Below are positions 8,169 through 16,298 of a DNA stretch of 64,000 bases, piece after piece. The translations under genes and the position numbers were made by a program. The stretch comes from WLXB01 sp040221475 (GTDB lineage: Bacteria > Pseudomonadota > Alphaproteobacteria > Rhodospirillales > Rhodospirillaceae): NCBI GenBank assembly GCA_040221475.1, contig JAVKEJ010000005.1, positions 62,001-126,000 on the forward strand. The letters are read 5' to 3'. The stretch's first letter is position 1, and each line of letters starts with the position of its first letter. A model generated the notes under the pieces. It was not told the DNA's origin and ran no database searches. It worked only from the letters and a program-made list of their open reading frames with translations.

Positions 8169-9491
8169 ATGAAACTCAACGACCTTCTCGAGCCCCAAAC
8201 ATGGATGGTTTTATACGCCACGTCTGTGGCTTGGTTTGAGCAGGAAGTGCTGGCGCTTGAATCGCTTATACAACTTGGCATTCTACTGATTGCAGCGATC
8301 ATCGCCTATGCCATACAAAAACCTCTCAAACCACGCCTGTCAGATAAAATCTCTCAATTGCGCGTATTCTCACCCTTACGGCGCTTTCTGGCGGCGGTTT
8401 CCAATCAATTTTTCTCTGTCATCTTTCTCATTATCCTTTGGCTTGCAACCGGTGTTTCGGGACAAGTCGGCTCCGGATTAGAGACTGACCTTCTCGAGAT
8501 CATCGCCAGCCTGATGAGTGCGTGGATTATCATCCGCCTAACCTCGGCCTTGATCGCCAATCCCTTTGTTGCCCAACTGGTCGCTGCCCTAGCCTGGACT
8601 ATCGCGGCCCTAAACATCGTCGGCCTACTCAGCCCAACAATTGACGCACTCGACTCCGTTAGTTTCCCTCTGGGACAAACACGCATTACGTTCCTGACCG
8701 TCGTCAATGGTATTCTTCTCATGATTGCACTTCTATGGAGTGCAATGGTCATTAGTAAGCTGGCAGATAACAGACTTTCTCAGGTTTCTGAAATCACGCC
8801 GCGCGCCAGAGTACTGATCGGAAAGACCATTCGCTTTGTCGCCATCGTCGTCGCGGTCATAGTTGCGCTGTCCAGCGTCGGGATCAATTTTGCGGCCTTG
8901 GCTGTGTTTTCTGGCGCCGTTGGTGTGGGCATCGGGATCGGCTTGCAAAAGCAGGTTTCAAACCTATTGAGCGGCGTCATTCTGCTGCTGGATAAATCCA
9001 TCAAGCCTGGCGATGTGATTGAGGTGGGCCAGACCTTCGGCTGGGTCAATAAGATGAACGCCCGGTATGTTGGGGTAACCACGCGCGACAACAAAGAACT
9101 TCTGATTCCCAATGATGATTTTGTCACGCATCAGGTCATCAACTGGTCGCACTCAGCCCGCGAAGTCCGCATGGAGGTGAAGTTTGGCGTGACCTACAAG
9201 TGTAAGCCGCGCGAAGTTCGAGAACTGGCCGCAGCCTGCGCCGTAAAAATTGACCGCGTGGTAAAAGACCCTGCACCAGTCTGCCATCTGCTAGAATTCG
9301 GTGACAGTTCGGTCAACTTCACCTTGCGGTTCTGGATCCGCGACCCTGAAGGCGGCGTGACCAACGTCAAAGGCCAAGTGTTGCTTGAACTGTGGGATGC
9401 CCTGGAAGAAAACGGCATCGAAATTCCGTATCCGCAGCGGGTTATACACATGGCCGCTCCAGAAAAAGAAGCGCCTGTTTTAAAAGACTGA
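8169..9491 (+). CDS. MscS-family mechanosensitive ion channel
   Basis: About 440 residues read from ATG 8169; the frame is open further upstream but only across the hydrolase remnant. Several N-terminal membrane segments precede the pore helix, which has the Gly/Ala-rich pattern of MscS (SGAVGVGIGIGLQKQVSNLLSG), followed by the beta domain (KPGDVIEV, then IPNDDFVTHQVINWS) and the alpha/beta C-terminal domain. It is an inner-membrane channel that opens on hypo-osmotic tension. The gene is longer than E. coli MscS because of extra N-terminal transmembrane helices. It converges with the gene at 9511 across 19 bp. Confidence 0.92.
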   Translation: MKLNDLLEPQTWMVLYATSVAWFEQEVLALESLIQLGILLIAAIIAYAIQKPLKPRLSDKISQLRVFSPLRRFLAAVSNQFFSVIFLIILWLATGVSGQVGSGLETDLLEIIASLMSAWIIIRLTSALIANPFVAQLVAALAWTIAALNIVGLLSPTIDALDSVSFPLGQTRITFLTVVNGILLMIALLWSAMVISKLADNRLSQVSEITPRARVLIGKTIRFVAIVVAVIVALSSVGINFAALAVFSGAVGVGIGIGLQKQVSNLLSGVILLLDKSIKPGDVIEVGQTFGWVNKMNARYVGVTTRDNKELLIPNDDFVTHQVINWSHSAREVRMEVKFGVTYKCKPREVRELAAACAVKIDRVVKDPAPVCHLLEFGDSSVNFTLRFWIRDPEGGVTNVKGQVLLELWDALEENGIEIPYPQRVIHMAAPEKEAPVLKD

Positions 9492-9510
9492 TTTGGATGT
9501 CCCGGTCGAC

Positions 9511-10212
9511 TTAATACTCCGTCTCGTATTCGACTAATTCGTAACGAGAATTTTTGAGAAAACCATCGACCGTAACTTTCACAAAGGTAAAATCCTCCGG
9601 CAGGCACCAAACGTCTTCGCGCCGGGGCGTACCGTCAGGCTGAGGTTTCAACACAAAGTGATAGTGATCGACCTCAAAGGTTCCAGCGGGAACCGTGATC
9701 TCTTCCCGACCGTCATACTGAACGGTGACTTGGCCAACACTCAGAAACGGCCCACTGGCCCCATTGGGCATGGGAGATGTGGACAACACATTCGTCAGCG
9801 TCTGAGGATTCTGACTGTTGCTATGGTCGTATCCCGCACAGTGAAACACATCACAGGTCAACGGATGAACTGTGAGACTGTGCGCGGGGCCATCCAAGCT
9901 TATACGCTGGGAAGTTCGGCCCAGCGTGGTGTTGAGCACCTCGCACTCAGCCTCTGAGCCATCGACCCGTACCCATCCTGTACCCAAAAACTTGCGGTTC
10001 ACATGCAGGCGGTTGAAGCAGTCTAAGGGCCGCCAGTTCTCATCCATCGTATAGGTGACTTCGCGTAACACTTCCGTATCGTCGATTTCACAATGGGCGC
10101 GCAGCGTGCGCTGGCCATCCTCGTGAAAGGTCATGGAAAACCACTCACGGCCGCGCTCCTCGTTATCACCACCAATGTATAAAATTTTACCTCTGACGTT
10201 GCGATGATCCAT
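9511..10212 (-). CDS. DUF3108-like beta-rich protein, cytoplasmic paralogue
   Basis: About 233 residues from the ATG at 10212, chosen because GGAGG lies 9 bases upstream; an ATG seven codons earlier lacks this. No signal peptide is visible. The protein shares a pattern with the secreted protein at 26960-27760: an HEDG/HPDG-R-T segment, a VDxxxRPLD-like segment, V-HP, YDH, then GREEITVPAGTFEVDHYHF near residues 175-195. Such VPAGTFE-x-DHY motifs are typical of DUF3108-like domains. Function unknown. It is divergent from the GST genes. Confidence 0.75.
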   Translation of the reverse strand: MDHRNVRGKILYIGGDNEERGREWFSMTFHEDGQRTLRAHCEIDDTEVLREVTYTMDENWRPLDCFNRLHVNRKFLGTGWVRVDGSEAECEVLNTTLGRTSQRISLDGPAHSLTVHPLTCDVFHCAGYDHSNSQNPQTLTNVLSTSPMPNGASGPFLSVGQVTVQYDGREEITVPAGTFEVDHYHFVLKPQPDGTPRREDVWCLPEDFTFVKVTVDGFLKNSRYELVEYETEY

Positions 10213-10423
10213 GGCTGTGTGTCCTCCCAGCATAAAACGATAGGGTCTAGAAGACCATGAATGAGGCTCAGAAAACAGACCCCAGGCGCGTTATATTCGC
10301 CGTAAAATCATCACCACAATGACAGGTGCTTTTTGTTTGGATTTCGATATGATACGCGCCAGCAGGGGCGGTCAACGCCTTGATGCACCGGGGACCCAAT
10401 TCACTTTAGAGGATGCACTGACC

Positions 10424-11068
10424 ATGAAAGTTTATGGCGCAATTTTATCACCTTATGTCTGCCGTGTAATGCTTGCGTTGCGTTACAAAGGCATCGACCA
10501 CGAAGTCCTTATGCCTAAGGACGGCATGAAAAGCCCTGAGTACCTGAAGCTCAATCCCCTGGCCAAAATGCCAGCGATCAAAGACGGCGCAACCGTATTG
10601 CCAGAGTCTTCCGTGATTGTGGAATACATTGAAGACAAGCACCCCAAGAAGCCGATCATTCCAGGCACAGCAAAAGGCGCCGCAACAGCGCGCTTAATCG
10701 CAACGATTTCAGACCTGTACATTCAAGCGGCCGTTTCGCCGTTGTTCAGACAACGCGATCCCAAAACACGCGATAAAGATGTTGTGAAATCAGCCCTGGC
10801 TGACGTGCAACACGGTCTTAGTGTTCTGGATGGCTACCTGGTTGCTGGCGGACCATGGGCGATGGGCAAACGCTTCACGATCGCCGATTGCTATGCCATG
10901 CCAGCCCTGTACTTCGTGAATCTGGTGGTTCCACTGTTTGGCGTTAAAGACCCGTTTGCTGAGCATAAGAACGTCAAGAAGTACTGGAACAGCTTGAAAC
11001 GCGATGCCCTGACCAAGCAGGCGATGAAAGAAATGAACGCCATGGCGAAACAGTTTTTCGGCATTTAG
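10424..11068 (+). CDS. glutathione S-transferase family protein
   Basis: About 214 residues from ATG 10424, behind a GAGG site; this start gives the usual GST opening MKVYGAILSPYVCRV. The thioredoxin-like N-terminal domain (1-80) holds the cis-Pro and the glutathione-binding ESSVIVEYIE segment, followed by an all-helical C-terminal domain with FTIADCYAMP. It likely conjugates or reduces electrophiles with glutathione. It is in tandem with a clear paralogue 26 bp downstream, indicating gene duplication. Confidence 0.9.
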   Translation: MKVYGAILSPYVCRVMLALRYKGIDHEVLMPKDGMKSPEYLKLNPLAKMPAIKDGATVLPESSVIVEYIEDKHPKKPIIPGTAKGAATARLIATISDLYIQAAVSPLFRQRDPKTRDKDVVKSALADVQHGLSVLDGYLVAGGPWAMGKRFTIADCYAMPALYFVNLVVPLFGVKDPFAEHKNVKKYWNSLKRDALTKQAMKEMNAMAKQFFGI

Positions 11069-11094
11069 GGCAAGTTTTGAAGGAATAAAACATC

Positions 11095-11748
11095 ATGAAA
11101 ATCTTTGGAAGCCCCTTATCCCCGTTCGTCGCACGGCTGATTTTGGCCTGTGATCACAAGGGCATTAAATACACCTGTGAGATGCCAGAAGGCGGTTTGA
11201 GAACGCCGGAATACCTGAAGCTGAACCCGTTCGGCAAGATTCCGACAATCAAAGACGGCACGACGGTTCTGTTTGAATCTGGCGTGATTCTGCCCTACCT
11301 GGATGACAAATTTCCAAAAAAGAAAATCATCCCGGCCGCAGCAGCCGCAGCCGGTAAGGCCCGCCTGATCGCAAGCGTCACTGACCAGTATGTGCAGGAA
11401 CCAGCGTTAGCGCTCTTCCGGCAAATCGTCGGGCGGGCGCCGAAAGATAAAGCCGCCGCTGACAAAGCGCTGGCCGATATGGAAGCCGGTCTGGACATTC
11501 TCAATGGCTACATGAAGCCCGGCGGGCCGTGCGCCACTGGAAACAGCTTCACCATTGCGGATTGCTACCTGATCCCGGCTCTGTTGTTTGTCACGGCAGC
11601 TGCACCGCTGTTTGGCCTGAAGGACCCCCTCAAGGGCCGCCCAAATGTGAAGAAGTACTGGGCTGCCATGAAAAAGCATCCGTCTGCCCAAGCGCATATG
11701 GCAGAAACACAAAAAATCATGAAAGCGCGTTTGAAAGACGTCAAATAA
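11095..11748 (+). CDS. glutathione S-transferase family protein, tandem paralogue
   Basis: 217 residues, with a GAAGGA ribosome site. It closely parallels the preceding GST: MKIFGSPLSPFVARL at the N terminus, LNPFGKIPTIKDG, the glutathione site FESGVILPYLDD, and FTIADCYLIPALL in the helical domain. An Ala-rich insertion (PAAAAAAGKA) replaces the paralogue's linker. The two genes probably arose by tandem duplication and share a transcript ending at the terminator near 11780-11809. Confidence 0.9.
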   Translation: MKIFGSPLSPFVARLILACDHKGIKYTCEMPEGGLRTPEYLKLNPFGKIPTIKDGTTVLFESGVILPYLDDKFPKKKIIPAAAAAAGKARLIASVTDQYVQEPALALFRQIVGRAPKDKAAADKALADMEAGLDILNGYMKPGGPCATGNSFTIADCYLIPALLFVTAAAPLFGLKDPLKGRPNVKKYWAAMKKHPSAQAHMAETQKIMKARLKDVK

Positions 11749-11778
11749 ACGTCACAGCAAACGGCTTTGAACTGACAG

Positions 11779-11809
11779 AACGGCGGCTCCTAACGGGGCT
11801 GCCGTTTTT
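11779..11809 (+). terminator. Rho-independent terminator after the GST pair
   Basis: AACGGCGGC and GCTGCCGTT form a 9-bp stem with one wobble pair around a 10-base loop, followed by a T-run. It lies 30 bp past the second GST stop. Confidence 0.75.
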
Positions 11810-11862
11810 CGGTTTTAAATCTTCAGAAATTTTCCGACTTTTGTTTTGGCTCTTCGGCTTGG

Positions 11863-12546
11863 CTACCAAGCCTCCGACCAGGGCCTGATATCCAACTCAT
11901 GAGTCCAATTAGATTTGGACTGTTTGTAGAGACCATAATAGGTCTCAGCAATATCATCGGGATCAAGTTTAGAGCCATCATCAGAGGGACCGATCAGACC
12001 ATCGATGTTGATGTGAGCGACATGAATGCCGTCTGGCCCCAGCTCACGGGCCATCGATTGAGCGAGCGCCCGTAGCGCAAATTTACCCGACGCAAACGCT
12101 GAGAATCCTTTGCCACCGCGTAAGGACGCGGTCGCGCCGGTAACCAAAATCGTCCCATGTCCGCGGGCCTGCATCAGCCGGGCAGCGGCGCGGCCGCAGA
12201 GGAATCCACCTAGGGCCGTGAATTCCCACACAGCCCGGAACCGCGCGGCGGTTTGCTCAACCACAGGAGTGCGCCCAAACCCGCCGCCAGGATTGTAAAC
12301 CAAAACTTCGACCGGGCCATGCTGGGCTTCAACATCCCTAAACAGCTTCTCGACGGCAGATTCATCTGTGGCATCGCACGGATAGGCAACTGCGCCCTGA
12401 ATGCCTGCCGCAAGCTCTTCCAGGCGGTCGGCAGTACGCGAGACCAGAACCGAGATCATACCGGCCTCAGCGAAGCGTTTGGCGGCGGCAGCGCCTAATC
12501 CTGGGCCGGCCCCAACAATGATAGCGACTTGTTTTGCATCACTCAT
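11863..12546 (-). CDS. SDR-fold protein with Phe at the catalytic Tyr position
   Basis: A 227-residue SDR-fold protein. The glycine motif GAGPGLG is at residues 12-18 and Ser141 is present, but the position of the catalytic Tyr in YxxxK is Phe151 (FASGK, Lys155). Known SDR subgroups annotated as glucose-dehydrogenase-like carry the same change, so it may bind NAD(P) but react atypically or not at all. The C terminus is short, ending in WSEAW. It sits 23 bp downstream of the PPOX flavoprotein gene and is probably co-transcribed with it. Confidence 0.85.
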   Translation of the reverse strand: MSDAKQVAIIVGAGPGLGAAAAKRFAEAGMISVLVSRTADRLEELAAGIQGAVAYPCDATDESAVEKLFRDVEAQHGPVEVLVYNPGGGFGRTPVVEQTAARFRAVWEFTALGGFLCGRAAARLMQARGHGTILVTGATASLRGGKGFSAFASGKFALRALAQSMARELGPDGIHVAHINIDGLIGPSDDGSKLDPDDIAETYYGLYKQSKSNWTHELDIRPWSEAW

Positions 12547-12569
12547 AGCTGTCCCTTTGTGTGTTCGGT

Positions 12570-13193
12570 TTAATCTAAAGCGTAGAGGTTATGGCGGTTG
12601 TCGGCGATGAGCTGATCGACCGCAGCGGCATCATACCCGGCAACTTGATCGGCCAGAATTTGCCCCATGCTGGGAAAATCCGCACGGTTGATATGCTTGT
12701 CTGCATTCCACAAATCAGAACGCCACAGGGCCCGCGCGCAGTGAATATACGCCTCTTCAACCGTGATCACGAGCACCGTAATCGGCAGCTTGCCCGCAAT
12801 CGCCAGCTCGGCCCGCAACGCGGGATCGGTCGAAATCACAGCGGTGCCGTTGAGGCGCAGGGTTTCATCCATGCCGGGGATCAACAGCATCAGGCCGACA
12901 TGCGGGGTGTCGAGAATGTTCTCAAGACTGTCGAGGCGATTATTGCCGGGCCAATCGGGCAGCAGCACGGTGGAGGCATCACGCACTTTCAGAAAGCCCG
13001 GATCGCCGCCCTTGGGCGACGCATCAAGGCGCCCGGCGTGATCGGACGTAGACAACACGCAAAACGGACTGCGTGCAATAAAAGCAATGCTGTGCGGATC
13101 GAGGTGAGACAGCACCTTTTTCACAGCTCCCTCGCCCGGCGGCTTGTAGATCGACCTCAACGCGTCTCGGGTGGTGATGGTATGTGTGGGCAT
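12570..13193 (-). CDS. PPOX-type FMN flavoprotein (MSMEG_1061-like)
   Basis: About 207 residues from the ATG at 13193, chosen over one eight codons upstream because AAGGA lies 9 bases before it. The split-barrel pyridoxamine-5'-phosphate-oxidase-like fold is suggested by FCVLSTSDHAGRLDASPKGGDPGF, with V-x-DASTVLLPDWPGNNRLDSLENIL downstream, the signature of a pyridoxamine-oxidase-related FMN subfamily. Such proteins bind FMN or F420 and reduce small molecules; the substrate is unknown. The upstream side faces the repeat block at 13307-13510. Confidence 0.85.
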   Translation of the reverse strand: MPTHTITTRDALRSIYKPPGEGAVKKVLSHLDPHSIAFIARSPFCVLSTSDHAGRLDASPKGGDPGFLKVRDASTVLLPDWPGNNRLDSLENILDTPHVGLMLLIPGMDETLRLNGTAVISTDPALRAELAIAGKLPITVLVITVEEAYIHCARALWRSDLWNADKHINRADFPSMGQILADQVAGYDAAAVDQLIADNRHNLYALD

Positions 13194-13306
13194 GATTTGG
13201 CATCCTTCATTAAACACGACTCCAGTGTGACAATGCCTGATTTCAGGGGCAATGCGCTGGGACTGCGGGAAGCCACTTTTTTACCAAGCGCCTCTGACTT
13301 TGGAAC

Positions 13307-13403
13307 GAGACTTTCTTGTAGGGGCTCTCCCCTTGGTTCGAGATTTTCTGTTGGGGCTCTCCCCTTGGTTCGAGATTTTCTGTTGGGGCTCTCCCCTTGG
13401 TTC
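13307..13403. repeat. tandem minisatellite, about three 32-bp units
   Basis: The region from 13218 to 13593 has no gene. Here a 32-33 bp unit is repeated head to tail at 13307-13339, 13340-13371 and 13372-13403. The last two copies are identical and the first differs by a few bases. Each unit contains GGGGCTCTCCCC, able to form a short hairpin. Open frames across it are by-products of the repeat. Confidence 0.85.
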
Positions 13404-13510
13404 GAGCCCATGCACGACTGGTTCCGCTCAAACGAGCCCATGCACGTGTGATTGGTGGAACGAGCTCATGGAACCGGGTCCGCATCCCCCCTTGGAACGA
13501 GCCCATGCAC
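13403..13510. repeat. interspersed CGAGCCCATGCAC repeats
   Basis: Directly after the minisatellite, the 13-base motif CGAGCCCATGCAC occurs at 13403-13415, 13433-13445 and 13498-13510, with a diverged copy at 13461-13470 (CGAGCTCATG). Spacing is irregular (30 and 65 bp), unlike a CRISPR array. No gene was recognised. Confidence 0.7.
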
Positions 13511-13593
13511 CAATGTATTTACGCAGAAAACAGCGAATTTACTTGCAAATAACAATCTAATTTGTTATCATTTCTTCATGATGATCGACAGCC

Positions 13594-14478
13594 CTACCCC
13601 TCAATCGCCCCGTCGATGTCGGCCAGAATGTCAGGGTGGTGATTGGCCATGAAGCCGCGCCACGTGGCGGGCATGCCCTCGACCGAGCGGCTCTTGCGGC
13701 CAAAGCCGCGGGACACCGAATTGGCGGTCACGCCCTGCATGCCAATCCACGGATGATTGAAGGTGTTGATGTCGTTGAACGTGTGCGTGGCCGCGGCGCT
13801 TTTTACGTCCGGGTCCGACACTTCCGCGATGGAGCCGTGATAGGTCGACCAATCATTGACATGGATGGTCATGTCCAAATCGTTGGGGGGCTCGGCTTTG
13901 ACCACGAGGTCCGCATTACACCAGACGTCATCGTTGATCACCCAAGCCGGGCCGATCTGCTCCTTGCGCGCAACAGCGCCTGACCCGGCGCGGGGCCGCG
14001 GCTCTGAGATCACGCCCGTGAGACCGTGGGTGCGTTTCACCCGGGCCACACGGGGCTGTTGCACCGGGCGTTTTTGACCGGTGTACGGATTGTTAAACAC
14101 CTCAAGCCGTTTTCCGGTTTCCAGATCCGAGTAGAAAATAATGCTGAGCAGGGAGGACTCGTAAGTCCAGTCGTCAACATCGCGGACTTTGAAGATCATG
14201 CCCACATGCATGTTCCAAAAGGGCGTGAATTCGTAATCCTTGAGGCCGAAGCGGGTGGCCTCGATAAACCAGAACACCGGCTTTTCATCAAAACTAAAAT
14301 TGAGCTTGCGGTGAATGGTGTAAAGGTCTTCCGGCTTACTGGGGTCCAGCAGCGTCGCCGCCCGGGCTGAAGACGCCCCGATAATGGTCGGAAACCCAAA
14401 CCTGTTGGCGTTTGACTGCGCTGCCGCGCTGCCAAGCGCCGCGCCCCCAAGCAGGCTCAAAGCGGTTCTGCGTTTCAT
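13594..14478 (-). CDS. DUF1838 family protein, Tat-exported
   Basis: 294 residues starting with a twin-arginine signal (MKRRTALSLLGGAALGSAAA) behind a GGGAGG site, so it is probably exported folded. The body has DUF1838 hallmarks: an E-x-x-DLYTIHRKLN-like start, F-x-PFWNMHVGMI, conserved YSDLETG and NPYTG segments. A second family member is at 51122-52030 and a 5' fragment of a third copy is at 20310-20351. Function unknown; members often sit near aromatic or terpenoid catabolism genes, which is only suggestive. A structural role as a periplasmic binding protein cannot be excluded. Confidence 0.85.
   Translation of the reverse strand: MKRRTALSLLGGAALGSAAAQSNANRFGFPTIIGASSARAATLLDPSKPEDLYTIHRKLNFSFDEKPVFWFIEATRFGLKDYEFTPFWNMHVGMIFKVRDVDDWTYESSLLSIIFYSDLETGKRLEVFNNPYTGQKRPVQQPRVARVKRTHGLTGVISEPRPRAGSGAVARKEQIGPAWVINDDVWCNADLVVKAEPPNDLDMTIHVNDWSTYHGSIAEVSDPDVKSAAATHTFNDINTFNHPWIGMQGVTANSVSRGFGRKSRSVEGMPATWRGFMANHHPDILADIDGAIEG
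14441..14478 (-). repeat. direct repeat copy 1 (start of DUF1838 gene)
   Basis: These 38 bases, the first codons of the DUF1838 gene, recur in the same orientation at 20315-20351 with one substitution and one single-base gap. The two copies bracket the block from 14479 to 20314. Confidence 0.8.
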
Positions 14479-14567
14479 TTTCTGCCTCCCTCGCGTACGC
14501 TATACAGAGTACATCATAGATCAGGGTGCGCTAAGACAAACCCATTCTGCTGCTGTGGTTCTTCCCC

Positions 14568-16295
14568 TCAAGCGGGTTTAAGCATGTCAGCATGCGCTAC
14601 TTTATCCTGGTGCTCTTTGATCCTCACCACAGCCTGTTCTGCCGCATCATAAAATGGCATCAGGATCAGGGTTGCTCCTTTTTCCTTGAGGATTTCCTGA
14701 TCGTGAAGGTGCTGCGTAGAGATCGCGATTCCGGCGCTGTACCGCTGCTGTTTCAATCCTTCCAGGAGACTGAGACGCGGGTCTTCATGAGTGACTCCGA
14801 TATTATGCTGGGGCATCGCGGAGACAATCCACTTAACGCCACTTAAGGGGAGGCTTTCGATAAACGCCGGATCACTTGCATCACCATAGACCGCCGCATG
14901 CCCCTGGGCACGCCAGCGGCGCACCTCATCAGGATTGAAATCCACAGCCAGTAACCTGAACTCCTGCTGCTGCAAATAATGAGCCAGGGCTTTGCCGTAA
15001 CGCCCCAGTCCAAAAAGAATGACGTCGTAGTCCCCTTTGGCCATCTGCTGCTGTTTGAGTTTTTCCTCACGGTAAGGCTTTTTACGCTCGAAGACGCCGA
15101 GCCAGGGCTCCAGCTTGCCATACAGGCCATGGGAATACGTGATCATATAGACTGACAGGGAAATCGTAATCAGCCCAACCAGAGTCACCAATCCCAGCGA
15201 CTCCTTAGAAACCTGCCCCAACGTGAGGCCCATCGCCATAAAAATAAGCGAAAACTCACTGATCTGAGCGACGGTCAGGCCAGCCAGGAAACCGGTGCGT
15301 TTTCGGTACCCCATCAGACCCATGATGACCATCACGATCAGCGGGTTGCCAATGAGCACAAAGACAGAGAAGATTAAGGCGGGAACGATTTGTGCACCAA
15401 GCAGCCCAAGATCGAGTTGCGCGCCCAGCGCGATGAAGAAAAACAACAGCAGGAAATCGCGCAAGGAGGACAGGCGCGCCACAATCGCCTCGCGAAAAGG
15501 TGTGGAGGCCAGCGATATACCAGCGAGCAGACCGCCCAATTCTTTACTGAAGCCGAGCTGACTGCCAATGGCGGCCAGCAGCGCCGCCCAAGCAATGGCA
15601 AAAATAATCAGCAGTTCTTGCGAGTGCGCAATCCGGCTGACCAGCGGTGTCGCCAGATAGCGAATAAACAGCAGAATAAAGCCCAGCATGATAAGGCCAT
15701 AGAGCAGAACAGTGCCGATATGCACGAACACCGACCCGCCAATCTCTTCCTGAGCACTGACCCCGAAGGCTGACAGGACCATCATGGCCAGCACCACGAC
15801 AAGATCCTGCACAATCAGAAATCCGATCGCGATCCGGCCATGCAGAGAATCCACTTCCCGTTTATCTGAAAGCAATTTGACAATGATGATGGTGCTGGAG
15901 AAGGTCAGCGCTACAGCGACATAGAGCGAGGTCACTGTATCCAGCCCCAGCGCAAGTCCGATGAGAAAGCCGATCACCGAGGTGAACGTCACTTGCCCTA
16001 ACCCGGTTGCCAACGCCACAGGACCCAAGGTGCGGATGAGCTTCAAATCCAGTTTGAGGCCGACCAGAAACAGCAACACAGCAATGCCCAGCTCAGCCAG
16101 CAGCTCAATATGCTCGTGCGATTTTACAATCCCAAGGACGGACGGTCCGGCCAGTACACCAACCGCGATAAAGCTCACGATCATCGGCTGACGCAGCAGC
16201 AATCCAACGGAACCAATGATGGCGGCAAGGGCAATCAGTGCGGTCAGTTCATAAAACGGCGAGGCGTGCAGAAAGCTAAGATCGGGCATGATCAT
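14568..16295 (-). CDS. KefB/CPA2-type monovalent cation:proton antiporter with RCK domain
   Basis: 575 residues. The first 390 form about 12-13 hydrophobic helices typical of the Na+/H+ exchanger CPA2 family (LAGPSVLGI, FLVGLKLDLKL, LTFSSTIIIVKLL). After a charged linker (KKPYREEKLKQQQ) comes a cytoplasmic TrkA-N/RCK Rossmann domain, with GLGRYGKALA near residue 420 and the acidic residue in AVDFNPDE. The protein likely moves K+ or Na+ against protons under nucleotide control. The ATG at 16295 lies 3 bases from the stop of the P-type ATPase gene (ATG at 16289 also possible), so the two are co-translated. Confidence 0.9.
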   Translation of the reverse strand: MIMPDLSFLHASPFYELTALIALAAIIGSVGLLLRQPMIVSFIAVGVLAGPSVLGIVKSHEHIELLAELGIAVLLFLVGLKLDLKLIRTLGPVALATGLGQVTFTSVIGFLIGLALGLDTVTSLYVAVALTFSSTIIIVKLLSDKREVDSLHGRIAIGFLIVQDLVVVLAMMVLSAFGVSAQEEIGGSVFVHIGTVLLYGLIMLGFILLFIRYLATPLVSRIAHSQELLIIFAIAWAALLAAIGSQLGFSKELGGLLAGISLASTPFREAIVARLSSLRDFLLLFFFIALGAQLDLGLLGAQIVPALIFSVFVLIGNPLIVMVIMGLMGYRKRTGFLAGLTVAQISEFSLIFMAMGLTLGQVSKESLGLVTLVGLITISLSVYMITYSHGLYGKLEPWLGVFERKKPYREEKLKQQQMAKGDYDVILFGLGRYGKALAHYLQQQEFRLLAVDFNPDEVRRWRAQGHAAVYGDASDPAFIESLPLSGVKWIVSAMPQHNIGVTHEDPRLSLLEGLKQQRYSAGIAISTQHLHDQEILKEKGATLILMPFYDAAEQAVVRIKEHQDKVAHADMLKPA

Positions 16296-16298
16296 GCG

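Noticed and set aside
13157..13506. Minus- and plus-strand open frames across the repeat block
   Set aside because: They encode only repeat-derived low-complexity peptides and overlap the PPOX gene start; no ribosome sites support them.
13307..13510. Possible CRISPR array
   Set aside because: The units are contiguous or irregularly spaced, no unique spacers of even length are seen, and no cas genes are nearby.
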